Shown in pieces: positions 32,801 through 44,769 of a DNA stretch of 64,000 nt. A model generated the notes under the pieces. That model had not been told where the DNA came from, ran no database searches, and saw nothing but the letters and a program-made list of their open reading frames with translations. Position 1 is the stretch's first letter. Each line of letters opens with the position of its first letter. The position numbers were made by a program, and so were the translations under genes. The stretch spans positions 1 through 64,000 of the forward strand of contig BPQB01000042.1 of NCBI GenBank assembly GCA_019973155.2, in the 5' to 3' direction. This DNA is from Phanerochaete sordida (Eukaryota > Basidiomycota > Agaricomycetes > Polyporales > Phanerochaetaceae).

Positions 32801-35800
32801 TGCAGCCTTCTTCTTGATATCTGCGCCACGCTCGCGAAGACCGCGCTCGATGATGGGTACGACCTAAGGGGGAATTAGATGCAGTGTAGGCTTTGGAAGA
32901 AATGGACACACCAAAGCCAGAGACGAGTGGTCGATATAATGCGCGAAAGAGGTCTTGAGAAGGGCGGTGAGCGCATTCGAAGTCTTCGCGGGGTCCACCA
33001 TTGCCTTCAGGAACACAGGGACCAAGGATTGGATCTCCGGGTTGCTGATGACCTCGCCGAACATCTTCAAACTCTTGTTTGCTGCTGCCCTGACTTGTGC
33101 ATGCGAGTCGGTGAGAACGCCCGTCAGGCGCGGGATGACAATGGGGAGGGATTGGGAAAGCTGGCGCGGTGCACAGTAGGCCATCATACCCAGTAGCTCG
33201 ATGGAGCCCTTCTTGGTACGCCACTGTTTTTCGTCGAGACCCTCCAGGAGGGTTGGAAGAATAGTCTTGACTCCGTAGCCCGAGAGATTGCCCATGATAA
33301 CCCTCGCTGCATCGTATGTAGCTTCGCGGACATCATTCGTGGCATCGCCAAAGGCCGTCAGGAGCATGGGCAAGATGTGGATCACGTAGGGCTCGAATAG
33401 ACGGCCAAGCACGTTGGAGAATGTCTCGAAGGCGAACATTACTCCCTGACGGGGTTCGAAGCGCTTCTTGTCCTCCGCGGCGGCGCGCAGACGATCGATG
33501 ACGTTGAAGTCCTTCATGGATGAGATCCCGGCACCCTTGATGACGCCTGCCAAACCGTAGGCGGCACCCCGGCGTATGGCGTACTTCTGTCCGTTGAACA
33601 GGTCTTCGAAAAGACGGTCGACGAGGGCTTCTACAGGTGTCCGCATCTGCCTAACGAGAGGCGACAAACAGTCAGAAACTGCAATCTGAACTTGTTCCGC
33701 TGGTGTCTTCAGAGCATCCACAAGTCGCTCGACGATGCTCGATACTCTGGGATCGGATGGGTCCAGATGCTTTGCGAGGCGGCCGAACAGGATGACAATG
33801 GCTTCCTTGATAAAGTCCTGCGTCTCGTTTGCAGGCTGAGACTTGCCGAGATATTCTTCGAAGATCGCGATCAGCTCCGCGAGACGGGCAGGCCCATGGA
33901 GATCAATGACAGCATTTCCGGCCTGGAGCATGTCCTTGCGGACATCGGGGTGACGATCTCCCAGGGCTTCATCGTTGATCAGGAACTTGAAGAATGGCTC
34001 GAGATTGTCTGGAGTAAAGCTTGGCGCCATGAGTTCGAATGCTCTGGCGACAGCTACACGAGATGGCCATGGGTCTGCCCTGTCGAGCGTGCTGGCAATG
34101 ACCATGCCCTGGACAGCATATCAGGACTGACGACGTGATCTGGCAGACAAGGCACGCACGTATTGATCGAATTCTGGGGCAAGAATCTTAGCCTTCTCGC
34201 GGTAGAACTCCTGTACGTCGCTCAAAGTGGATGTAATGGACTGCGGCCAGTGCTCCACAGCGTCCGCGATGGCAGCAGCAGTGCTAGCCCTGACATACGC
34301 ATTATCGTGTTCTGTGGACATTAATCAGCGAGGTCTCAACTTCGGCCTGTGGGTCCAAGACCTACCCAGGTAGCCTATGAGTGACTGGAGATAGCTCTCA
34401 GGGACATCGAGACCGTTGTCTTCCCAGAGGTGCTCGGCGAGTCGGACATTCTGCTCGTCGTCATCGTGGCAAGCAATCCACAACTCCGGTGACCAGTCAA
34501 GCTCCGTCAGGTCGAACGGCTACTATCGTGTGAGCGCTAGGAGTGTGAGTTGTATTCCTGCCACGTACCTGGAGGGTCTGCAAGCAGGCATTACGGACAT
34601 AGACTTCCTGAATCAAGATACCACGGAGTAGGACTGTCAGCTCTTCAGGCTTGACAGTAGCCTGCACAGCTTGGCCGATGTCAATTAGCGCAGACGAAGC
34701 GTCCTTCGCAAGCTTAGGTTGTTGGCGGATGACGAAGAGAAGGTTCTCCATGGTCTGCTTGCGAGGGTAGGCTTCCTGCGTGACTGCAATCCAATCAGTC
34801 TCCCGACTTGTCCCATCGGTTCTCGCAACTCACATTCGCCGGTGTGGAACTTCACTAGGTCAAGGGCAAGAGCGGCTTGCTCCAGAGGATCGTCGTCCTC
34901 GGTCAGGCCGATCGCGCCTTTGAGGAAGATCTGGTTCAGGAGAGGCGAGGTGTACGAGAAGGTCGCGACGTCAAACGGTACTTGTTCCGACAGGAAGCGC
35001 AGCCTGTGCAGTACACGGAGAACCAGGGCTGTCCAAAGATGTTAGCCGACATCAAGCCTACTCTGACGAACCCTTACCGTTGATCGGCTCTTCCTGAAGC
35101 TCGTCCGGGATACAGGGCACTTCCAAGCTTCGCAAAGTGGCGATACCAATCCATTTGCTGAAAGTAAGGATCCGATCCGAGCAGCACGCAGAAAGATCCT
35201 GTGAAGAGAAAGATGTAGCGAAAATAGCGTCAAGGATGTCGAACACCTACGAGATATGTCTTGAATGAGTTCTCCCCCACAAGCGTATCCGCTGCGTTGC
35301 CGAATGCGCCGCTCAAGAGGATGTTGACGAGGGACGAGATCTGAACCTTCAACTCTTCGGCATTTGACTTGACGAGGCTGCGAACCAGCGCAAGACCACG
35401 CTCCAATCGCGTCTTGAGGCCGTCTACCCTCCTGCGGATGGCGGCCTCTTTCTCGAGCTGCGCGTTCACAAGAGCCTGGTCCTGCTTTGACAGGCTGCCA
35501 GTCGCAGCCTGCTTCTTCGTCGCAAGAGACTTCCGGACTTCGGCTTCCCACTGCGCATCCTTGTAGCCCTTGCCCTTCTTGACGGGTTCGTCGGACTTCT
35601 TGTTGGACAGCACTGCGAACCTGCATCAGCTTCGCATTGTCATTTCACATCTGGCTGGTATTCACCGTCGATGTAGGTGGTCCCTTCAGGTGTCGCCCAG
35701 ATGGCGAGGTCCTCTTCCGTCAACCCGCCCAATGCCTGCGCATCAATATCGCGGCGAAGCTGTTCCACGATCTGAGGGATGACCGCTTGAGGTGCGACAA

Positions 35801-38800
35801 ACGATAGCGTCGTCACGGCGCGGTAGCTAGCTTCGATGAAACCGGACGATGATGACTATGAATATCGTCAGCGACCTGTGCTTCGTGCACGGGCAAAAGG
35901 GACTGTACCTCGGAGGCCGCAATCAGCTGAGGCAATATCCGCTCCCAATGCATGGTGACGGTCTCGTTGGGATTAACACCGGCGGCTAGACAGAGTTCAA
36001 TCCAGGGAAGGCGCGCTCCTTGGCCAGCTACGAGTCGAGTTCAGTACAGATCTCTACAGGCGAAGATGAGTGTACGCACCGATTGCAGGGTGGTAGCTTA
36101 CCACGAGCAGGTCCAAGACGAGGCTCTCGCGCACAGACTGGTCTATGTCTTGGCCGATAGCAGCGCATGAGATCAGGAACGCGCAGAGGCGCCCTTCCTT
36201 GCTCACAGCCTTGGTCTCCGCGTCCTCGCCGTTCGAAACTTTCGCGGACGCACTTTCCTTGACGAGGTACGCCTTCAGAGACGTGGAAACTATGCGGCTC
36301 ACAACCTCCGGGTACTTGGGCGCCTGAGCATTCATCGACGTTATCGCGAGCCGACGGATGTCGACAGACGAGCTATCGACTGCGAGATGCAGGAATATGT
36401 TTCCAACCATTGCGCTAAACGACGTGAGCAGAGAGCCAGATTGCCAGTAAGCTTACATACCTTGTCTGCTCAGACTTGACGATGTCACTCTTGTAGAACG
36501 ACAAAACAGCTTCTCCGGCACGAAGTAGCCAGGCTTGATCTTCAGGCTCAGCGAGCTTCTGGTAGACTTTCTCCCACAGCAAGAAGGACGGCTTCGCGCC
36601 GCTGGTGAGCAGCCCCTGCAACGTCGCGTTCCGACTAACCACGTCTTCTGCATGACCAATGGAGCCAATGAGGCGCAAAGGATGAATTCAGAAATGTGCT
36701 TGAGGACAGGAGATACGACAGGATATCTACCGAATTTGCCACTGCTGTGGTAGGGCCCAAGGAGAAGCGCAACTGCGATGTAGCCCTCCAGAGGACCTGC
36801 AGGGGGTGCGGCGGGACTTGCTGCGACGGTCTTGAGGGAGGTCTCCAGAGAGGGGAGCACAGCCTTGGCGAAGTCGAGTGCCGCTTGTGTCTGCAGATCG
36901 CGCAGCTCCCACAGGACGTTACCGACGAGGGACGAGAAAGCTCGGCGGATCGGAGGTTTCGCTGCATTCATGTCCCTTGCGATCGCAGTCTGCGTAGCGG
37001 CCGGGATCGTGATGTTCTCGAGCAGACAGAAGACAATGTGTCTCGCCAGAGATGCAGCAAGCACGGAGATCGCGCCGTCGTGGGTTTCCTTCGTCAGTAA
37101 GGCAGGTCCAGCTTCAACGACTGCCGGAGAGACGTCTTGAGAAGGCGGGAGGTGGCCGAGCATGGTGTACAGTGCAACTCGGTGATCAGCACCAGCAGTC
37201 TTTCCAGAGCGTGGAAGGGTCAGTAGCTCGTCCAGAGCCAACTTCAAGTCAGATCCTTCGCTAGCTTTCGATATGACTGTCTTGAACAGCTGGATAGCCC
37301 CTGTGCGAACGATGGCATTTGACGACTTCGCGTTATTGACGGTGGCGGTGAGAACGCGCTTGAATGTAGCACTGTCGATTGGCTGGGAGTATGCCTCGAA
37401 AAAGCTAGCAATGACTGGTCTTCGAGGTCAGAGAAGGAACGCGCGTACAAAAGTAAACAACTTACCGCTCAGGGAGATTTCGGGGGAGCGGAGCAAAGAT
37501 TTCTCCATCTGCGGGAGGATAACTTGCTCGAGATCCTTTTCATCAACCGTGCTCTCGATAAATCCGTGGAGGGCAGTCTGGAGGTAGATGGTGAATGCCA
37601 GACGTGGTTCGCCGGACAAAGCGCGACTTACCCGAACGTGCAGTGGGACAGCTGTCCTTGACATGAGTACGGATGCGTTGTAGAAAGCTATAATCTCAGT
37701 CTGAAGATAAACGAGCATCAGCCTTTGCTGCTCGAGGCAGAGGCCATGGCAAGTCTCACCTTCAGCTCGCCATCCACCTTCTTCATGTCTTCATCCTTGA
37801 CATTCTTCAGCCTCAATTTGACGTCTATTGCCACGCCAAGAAGTGACACGACATGAAGAGGGTTGCTGTGGCCTTTCGTTCGCGCAATCAAAGTTCTAAT
37901 AACACCAGGGATGTTCCTTGGGTTCTATGCAAGGTCAGAAGTCATGCATGCAACCAGAGATCGAATGATAGTCACCGAGCGAAGTGCGCGACGCGCGCGG
38001 ACAAGGGCACCTTTCTGGACAGTTGGCTTCGCGCGGTTTGCTTTGTCGAGGATGAGGTCGAGCAGCGTGGCCACGCTGCCGAGGAGAGGGCCCCATGTCA
38101 CGGACGACGCGAAGTGCGGGTTGTGCTCCGCGCACACAGAGTAGATGCCCGTACACCAGCTCAGTAGGACGAGCATGTCGGCTGGCGGGTACGCGCTGCA
38201 GGAAAGGTTGGATGCATGTCTTCCGCCGGATGAACGGAAGCAGTACGCACTTTGGACGCTTCGCCATACGGTCTATCTCCTGTGACAGCCACCCCACAAT
38301 CTGCTCAGCAACTCCCATTCGCTCATCATCTGGCTCTCCTTCGGGTGTGCCGCGGAGCTCGTCTCGGCGCACGAGCTCTACACCGACGGCCTCTACTGCT
38401 TCTCTTGAAGGTGCGTCGACATATCGTGAGTAGGTCAGAGTCAGCAGCTGGAATATCTCCAGTGTCTGGCTAAGGTTGAGATCTTCACGAGCGATCGTTC
38501 AGTGCGATAATGCTTAGGGCCTGACACTCAGTGCGTACCGCAATTACGAGCAATGTAGAGCAGCTCTTCCTGCAGGAATTGCGTGCGTATTTTCGTGCTG
38601 CTCAAGAGGAGTAGCCTGCGAGCGGCGGACAGGGCTGTCTGCCAGTCGGTCACGACAAGGTTTCTCCGCCAGCCCAAGAGCGTGTTCCCGCTTGGGTTTT
38701 CGCTGTCCTCTGCAGGCGATGATGTCGAGGTCGACGCGATCCACGACTCGATGTCCGACTTCCCCATCGCGCGGGAGGGGGAGTCTTTAGAGACTAGCTT

Positions 38801-38931
38801 GGCTAATTTTGACGGCGACAGCTTGAGCGACTGGGACGGCAGGGGGGACGAAGGGGAAGGAGGTAGGGTGTCGTGCGTACGCAGAGGACGCCTGAGCGAA
38901 AGCGAGATTTCCGTAAGCGCTCAGGGCGCAT
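29815..38931 (-). CDS. GCN1: Translational activator GCN1 (HEAT-repeat ribosome-associated protein)
   Basis: This is a very large cytosolic HEAT-repeat protein that binds colliding or stalled ribosomes and, with Gcn20, activates the eIF2alpha kinase Gcn2. About 9.1 kb in roughly 20 exons encodes some 2500 residues or more. The central region is diagnostic. It includes YAIRRGAAYGLAGVIKGAGI, ATYDAARVIMGNLSGYGVK, WRTKKGSIELLGMMAYCAP, SHAQVRAAANKSLKMFGEVI and IVGNLASLTDSKDFVPYL, followed by DPVPEARATAAKALGTLVER and VREGFMSLLVFLPATFG, the eEF3-like and Gcn2-binding parts. The C-terminus ends ARDLLKQHGA. The first exon is inferred: ATG 38931 (51 nt), a 50-nt intron 38831-38880, then SLKLSPSKLAKLVSKDSPS. 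ATG 38767 is an alternative start. No frameshift was noticed. Confidence 0.93.
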
Positions 38932-39143
38932 CACTTCCCAATTTGTAGCACCGCCGCCCCAATACGGCTACTCGTATGCACGTGACCAATAAGTTATCGT
39001 TCGGGCGCCCCGGATTGGACACGGTGCGCCTTTTGCTCTCTTCCCTCGTCCCGACGCCCGCCGTTCGCGTTGCGTGCACCGTGTCGCGCAGAGGCCCTCC
39101 GGAGACGAACGCATAGTCTCGCGTCTTCGACCGTCCCCTCAAA
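38932..39143. promoter_or_regulatory. Divergent promoter of GCN1 and the RRM-like gene
   Basis: This 212-bp interval between two head-to-head ATGs contains CACGTG at 38979-38984 and ACCAAT at 38985-38990, an E-box next to a CCAAT box. No TATA box is visible, consistent with housekeeping control. Confidence 0.55.
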
Positions 39144-40591
39144 ATGCTCCCTCAGATCCCCCGGACCTCAGCGAAGCATGCTGGCCTTCGCGTGCCACGG
39201 AGGACGATGTCTACTCTCCTGGAAGAGCCTTCGTCGTCGTCGAGGACAGGACGCTCCAGCGCACAATTCGGCGCCCACCGGGACGAGAACAAGGACATGA
39301 CGCACGTCTACATCCGCCCGGCTGACGGCGTCAAGTCGACTCGGGAGGCATACGCGATTCTGCGTGGCTTGGAGCGCAGGTATGGCAGGCTGAAGTGGTA
39401 CCGCATGTTCCGGGTGCGTATGCCTGTCGCGAAGTTGTGACTGCCGAAAGTGCTGAGCCCGGGCCAGGACACGGAGGTCTCCGACTTTTATCAGCCGTAC
39501 ATATTCGCCCAGTTCGACAGCGAAGAAGCCTTGGCAGCAATCCCACTAGGTCGTCAGACCGTGCCATTGGAAATCCCAATCTTCGAACGCGCGCAGACCG
39601 GAGGCATCAGTCTGGAGGATCTCCGTGACCTTCTTCATCCTGCGGACAAGGTCGAAAATGACCCGATTCCGGTGTTTACGCCAAAGGAAAAAGGTACTCC
39701 GAACGAACAGGTCGCTGCAGCAACGGAGGCTACGCCGGAACCAGAAGCAACACCACATGATTCCGAGACGGGTGAAGAGACCTCTCCGACACCGGCCCCG
39801 ACGACGAAAGTGATCAACGTGTTTATAGAACGAAGTGGTGCGTGACTTCTCCTCTGCTCGCTATACATGAACTGAAACTCTTCCCAGCCAAAAGACGAGA
39901 TTTCTCGTCGAACACGACGTTTAACCTGAGCAGGGTCAGGCGAATGGAGGTCCAGCGATCCTTTGCCAAGTGGGGCGGCTTCTACGAGCCGCCCCCGCCG
40001 CCGCAACCTATATCAGAAGAGGACCGTGCATTCGGCGTACCTCAGCCTCCACCGCGACCAGTATTCAAGCGCAAGCACATGGATGACATCCTGGAGAAAT
40101 GGGCGCCTACGTTCGAGGCCGAGCGGCAGGAGGTCGAGGCCGCCGCAAGAGCCGAGACTGAGGCGGCCGAGCGCGAAGCGGCCGCTAAGAAGGCCGTGGC
40201 TGAGGCTGCGGCCGTGGAAGCGAAGGCAGTTGCTGCCGCTGCTGCTGAAGAGGCGGCTGCCCAGCTTGAAGCTGCAGCCGACGCCGAGGCTGAAGTCGAG
40301 TCCGAGCAGGTGCCGCAGTCCGCAAAACCTGCGCAGCCGCGCATATCGAAGAAGCGCGAGCGCATTCTCGAGCTCGCTCGTCAAAACGCGTTTGCGGCAC
40401 AGGCGCAGACGCCTCAGGCCGCAGCTACCGCGTCAACAGCCCCAGCAGCTTCTGAAGCAAACACGCAGGAGAAGGCGGAGGTGGTGGCAGAGCAGAAGGC
40501 CGACGGAGAGCAGAAGGTTGAGGGAGAGCAGAAGCCTGCGGGGACGATGCGTGATCGTCTGTGGAAGTTCATGGGCGGCAAGTGGATGTGA
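39144..40591 (+). CDS. RRM-like, Ala/Glu-rich protein, possibly mitochondrial
   Basis: There are three exons: 39144-39413, 39468-39837 and 39888-40591, giving about 447 residues. The first intron is placed at gtgcgt...ggccag because it joins WYRMFR to DTEVSDFYQPYIFAQFDS in frame, while nearer AGs do not. The N-terminus MLPQIPRTSAKHAGLRVPRR resembles a mitochondrial presequence. Residues about 52-120 (HVYIRPADGVKSTREAYAIL, RRYGRLKWYRMF, YIFAQFDSEEALAAIP) have an RRM-like beta-alpha-beta pattern found in fungal proteins of unknown role. A Pro-rich segment (FYEPPPPPQPISEEDRAFG) is followed by MDDILEKWAPTFEAER and a long Ala/Glu helix, probably coiled coil. The C-terminus is MRDRLWKFMGGKWM. An RNA-related mitochondrial role is inference. 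Confidence 0.7.
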
Positions 40592-41431
40592 GTTTGCTAG
40601 CAGCATCATACGCGTATATAATTGCTTTAATCCGCGTACGAGAGCGGGATGACGGCCGAGAGATACAAAGGTGCGCGTTGGACTATTTGGGCCGTGCTCC
40701 AGTCAAGCCTGCTGCTTCAAGCGTCGCACAACAGAGCTGCTCCCAGAACAAATGGTACACGCTCAGCCGCGACCGACCATGCGGGACTCAGCACCTCTCT
40801 AGGTTGATAGGTGGGACTGGTCTTCGTGCGTTCATGCTAAGGCGCTGACCCTAAAGACACGGGCCCACCAGAACAACTTCCTGCTGCGTCCGCCGCGGTC
40901 GTCCCAGACCGCTAGCGATTTACAACTCAGCATGACTACCCCTGGGCAACATTCCGGACCTCTCTCAGCCAGCACTCTAGGTCGGTGGCGTCGTCTGAAG
41001 TGGGGGAAGGATATCCACCCCAGCTCGTCGTCGTCGTCGTGGTTCGTGGTCAACCTCAAGGCGTCTAGTCTGTGCGTGTCCGGATTAGGAAAGTGTGCTG
41101 GTTTGGGACGAGGGCGGCGCGGCTTCTCCAGCTCTTCGATCCATCCCGGCGCCGGCTCGCCCGTAAATCGCGGGCATGCCGGAGGAATTTATGCTTCAGG
41201 ACAGTCCCTGGACGCCATCCCTCCACGGCACGCGCTCAAAAACTGACCGCAGAGGAATAGGCAGGTAATATTCTCTCAAGCTGACAGCAAAATTCACTCA
41301 AGAAGGGGCGGGGAGGCGGTAGCAGCGCCGGGGCGGTGACTTGCAGCTCGGCGACTCTGGCCGTCCGCCGCCGAAATCCTGTCAACAAGCGGATAACGTG
41401 ATCGCCGCGCCAGCCTCCCTCTCCAGAGACG
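40592..41431. other. Intergenic region, no gene seen
   Basis: About 0.84 kb. It contains a short cgtcgtcgtcgtcgtgg run (about 41025). Frames have no motifs or conserved structure. It ends at the TATA box of the orphan unit at 41432. Confidence 0.5.
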
Positions 41432-41440
41432 TATAAATAG
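41432..41440 (+). promoter_or_regulatory. TATA box of an orphan transcription unit
   Basis: GTATAAATAGG is a near-perfect TATA box. A pyrimidine-rich leader follows (accatccccccacatacc, about 41490), then the ATG at 41527 in a good context (accATGg). The pattern is that of a strongly expressed fungal gene. Confidence 0.6.
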
Positions 41441-41526
41441 GCCGCCCCCGTCGCCCTTCCAGCCCATCGAACTCTCACCCCAACCGCGACCATCCCCCCA
41501 CATACCCTACTCTACCCACCCTTACC

Positions 41527-42850
41527 ATGGGGCGCGATGGTCGTCGAGTTCTTCACACCACTTGGGCCGGGCCCGACAGAAGGACTTGCATGCTGGTAGG
41601 CAAATCATGCTAGCCTCGTCGACGAACGGCACCTCGGCCCCGCTGAGTCGAGCCTAGTAGTCGGCGAGGTTCCCATGCAGGCCTGTCGGTGGCACCGGAC
41701 CCGCGGGCGAGCGCAACATGCCTGGTGAGTCGCCCTCATCGCCCTCGCTGCTGCGCACCTTCTGAGCGCCGTCCTCGACAGCGACCTCGCGGCGCGCCAT
41801 GTCCACGCCCACAGGGCCGAAGAACTTGAAGCACAACCATGAACCGCTCCTCGGAGCTCCTCTACTCAGGCCGAGCCCGACAGCAGGAGCTGCACGCGGC
41901 TGGCAGATACCGCTAGCCTCGTCGACGAACGGCACCCCAGCACCGCTGGGTCGAGCCTAGTAGTCGGCGGGGTTCCCGTGCAGGCCTGTCGGTGGCATCG
42001 GACCGCAGGCGAGGGCAACAGGCCTGGTGAGTCCCGCTCACCGTCTTCGCTGCCTCGCACCTGCTAAACGCCTCCCTCAACAGCGTCATCGCAGGGCGCC
42101 GAGCCCCGCCTCACCACTTGGGCCGGGCCCGACAGCAGGAGCTGCATGTGGCTGGCAGATACCGCTAGCCTCGTCGACAAACGGCACCTCGGCCCCGCCG
42201 GGTCGAGCTTAGTAGTCGGCGAGGTTCCCATGCAGGCCTGTCGGTGGCACCGGACCCGCAGGAGAGGACGACACGCCTGGTGAGTAACGCTCGGCTTCGC
42301 TTGCCGCACACCTGCTGACCATCGTTCTCGCCAGCCGCATTGCGGTGCGCCGAGCCTCCGCCCATAGGGCCGAAGAACCTGAAGCTTAAACACGCATTGC
42401 TCTGCGGGGCCCTTTATCCGGGTCGGGCATCGACAGCAGGAGCTGTACGGGCTGGCAGATCCCGCTAGCCCTTCCGGCGACCCGGGAACCTCGGCGCTGC
42501 TGAGTTGAGCCTAGGTCGTCGGCGGGGTTCCCGTACAGGCCTGTCGATGGCACCGGACCCGCGGCAGTGGCCTAATTAGTCGGTGAGTATCCAACTTCGG
42601 ATTCCGGTCGGCGGTGGCTGACACGAGCCCTGCAGGCCTTACCGCGCACGCCCTCGAAGATGTCCTCGACGCTGACGTCGATGCGCTCTGCCAGTCTCAC
42701 ATGCGCGACGACGCTCCGTAAGTCCAGTATTTTTGTCTTGATACTGTTGGCTGACAGTCTATAAGGCAGAATCAACGAATCTCCATCTCAATTATCCTGT
42801 CTAGCCTCTTTGTAGTGTCGCCCGCTTGTAATACTCCTTGGTCATACAGA
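41527..42850 (+). other. Orphan transcription unit made of repeated exon-intron-like modules
   Basis: Downstream of the TATA box and leader, ATG 41527 opens a short frame (MGRDGRRVLHTTWAGPDRRT) that ends after 28 codons unless spliced. Intron-like segments with GTGAGT donors and YAG acceptors recur at 41725-41781, 42027-42083, 42280-42334 and 42583-42635 (53-57 nt each). A further one may run from gtaagt (about 42719) through ggctgac to ctataag (about 42765). No single long reading frame survives through all modules; the best frames give LGPGPTAGAACGWQIPLASS and, in the last exon, ALEDVLDADVDALCQSH. It may be a fast-evolving or decayed gene, or a non-coding RNA. Transcription is inferred from signals only. 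Confidence 0.4.
41571..42640 (+). repeat. Four tandem modules of about 250-300 bp
   Basis: Modules begin at about 41571, 41875, 42127 and 42425 with (g)cccgacagcaggagctgc or a variant. Each continues with gctggcagat, ctagcctcgtcgacgaacgg, gtcggcggggttcccgtgc, aggcctgtcggtggcaccgg and a cctggtgagt donor (the fourth module keeps only gtcggtgagt). Similarity is high in modules 1-3 and lower in module 4. Another colinear copy lies on the minus strand at 13845-14145. Confidence 0.85.
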
Positions 42851-42946
42851 CCATCAATAAGAATGTGCATTATACTGATTGATACATTGCGTGGATCGTG
42901 GACAAAACGTTACATAATAGCTACAACACTAGTTGGCCTGGCTGGG

Positions 42947-43695
42947 CTAAGTCATGTCTGTGGGCTGTCCCTCCTCGTACGGGCGTTCGCTGAAGAAGTA
43001 CTCCTCGGCTTTCCGCAGTGTCTCTTCTCTTTCGTGGTCTTCATCTACGGACGACTCGGAGTCTTCCTCGTCATCGACAGTCGTCTGAGAGCTCCTGCGC
43101 GAGTGGGTGGTGCTGACTGGCCGCCGTGTAGGGGAGTTGAGTGCCGCTGAGATCGCATCTGTAGGCCCTAGAGATGTTCGCGCGGTCTTGAACAGCTGGA
43201 CAAAGTTCTTCCAGTCGTCGGTCGGCGATATCGGCGAGCTCGTTTCCTCTGCGGGTTTGCCTGCAGGCGCAGCGGCGGCGGACGTGTTGTCCATCTTCGG
43301 CTGACACGACAACGTCAGCTCGAGACCCACGCAAGGCACAACACCACACCACTCACGGGCATGCTCGTCACGACGTGGATCTGGCTGAGCCGCTTGCGAT
43401 GGCTCGGCGGCCGCGCCCGAAACGAACGCAGCGGAGAGTCGGGCAGCGGGAGCTCAGGCGTGCGGCGCCCGTGCGGCGAGCGCGGAGGCGAGGCGTCGCC
43501 CTCCGCGGCGAAGACGCACGGCTCTGCTTCGTCGTCGCCGGAGCCCTCGTGCGAGTCGCCGTCGGACGAGTCCTCGCTCGCCGAGGCCTCGGACGTATAG
43601 GCAGAGGACGCGGAGGACGTCGAGGGCGCGCGGAAGTGCGTGCCAGCTGGAAGGGCGGCGCGGTCAGCTCGGGGGGTGTGCGGCGGCGTGAGCAT
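42947..43695 (-). CDS. Acidic Ser-rich hypothetical protein, 2 exons
   Basis: ATG 43695 opens MLTPPHTPRADRAALPAGTH. Exon 1 runs to the gtgagt donor (about 43360) after SQIHVVTSMP, and a 56-nt intron leads to PKMDNTSAAAAPAGK. The protein has a Ser/Asp/Glu-rich segment (SEASASEDSSDGDSHEGSGD), a basic patch RARPPSHRKRLSQIHV, then SPTDDWKNFVQLFKTARTSL, which looks like a conserved amphipathic helix. The end is acidic and helical (VDEDHEREETLRKAEEYFFS) and closes GQPTDMT. The product is about 230 residues, probably largely disordered. I recognise no domain. A TATA-like TATATC lies about 60 nt upstream of the ATG. Confidence 0.7.
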
Positions 43696-44719
43696 GGCTG
43701 CGGGGCTTGCCTTGCGCGAACGAGAGCGGCGGCAGCGCGCGCAGTGCGCCTGATATACCGCGCACCGGCCAGCTCGCGCGCCCGGGGCGGCGGCGCAGGC
43801 GTGCGGAGCTGTCTTGGGACATGGCCTTGTGCTGGATGCGTGCGCGGGCTTGTTGGGCGGCGGGGTGTGGCGCCTGTGCGCGGGGGCGTGCCGGGTATAT
43901 ATGTCGAGGGAGCGTCAGCCGCCGCGGGCTGTGCCAGCGAGCCAGCCTCGCGGATGTGCGACATCGATTATCGCGGCTGCATTCCAGATCGCCTGCTGCC
44001 CCCATTGTACGCGAGGCGAAGCGAGCCTGGAGGCTGGCGGCCGCACGTCGGGTGATCGCAGGTGCTGCTGCTGCCCTGGCTTTCGTGGTCGCCGTGCCAA
44101 CTAATCATGGCGACCATTTTCGTCTCTGATATCTCCTCGTGAACAATGGCACACATGAACAGTAGAGAGTGGACCGAGCAGTCCCGCGAGGGGGCGTGGG
44201 AAAGCGTCGTAGGCGAGTGCATTGACCGGGTGAGACAAGCGCAAGCGCGTTGTGGCGTCACGCTTCCGCAAACGACCATCTTCTCCTGGACAGCACATCT
44301 GAAAATATCGCCCGCGAGGGCAACTCTTGTATTCTGGGATCGCCAGGGAGACAAGACATCATATAAAGCACTCAGCGACGCACGTCGATGTCCTGAACCC
44401 GAGCCTGGATCGATCCCGCCTTGATTGCCTCGTTTGGAACGGCCGGGAGGATGGACAGAGAGCAGGGTCGCAACCCATGGCTCATTTCGACAGACGGAGG
44501 CTCTCCCCGAAGTGAGACGAGTCGCATCTTCCAATGCCATCCTGGACACCTTCCAATTCGGGTCTCCTCCGCGCCAAGGTTCGTCGGACATCAGCTCGCC
44601 CCGGAGAGGTGAGAACGTCGCGCACCGAACAGGTTAGAGTGCCGCTCCCGAAGACATTTACGTCCCCCACATGTGGTATTACGCCAGCGTGCCTCGCCCG
44701 GCCTTCGCACGCCAGCCAG
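43696..44719. other. Divergent intergenic region, no gene seen
   Basis: About 1 kb lies between two divergent genes. TATA-like elements occur at about 43752 (minus, for the Ser-rich gene) and 43891 (gtatatatg). Frames in the region are long only because of GC content and carry no motifs. Confidence 0.5.
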
Positions 44720-44728
44720 GATATATAC
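44720..44728 (+). promoter_or_regulatory. TATA box for the acyl-CoA ligase-like gene
   Basis: GATATATAC lies about 45 nt upstream of ATG 44770. The short spacing implies a very short 5'UTR. Confidence 0.55.
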
Positions 44729-44769
44729 CGCCAGCGTCCGCCCATGCGCCGCCCAAGCCTGCGCGCGCA

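Noticed and set aside
41725..42635. Intron-encoded snoRNAs in the repeat array
   Set aside because: The intron-like segments are only 53-57 nt and lack a C box/D box pair or H/ACA structure.
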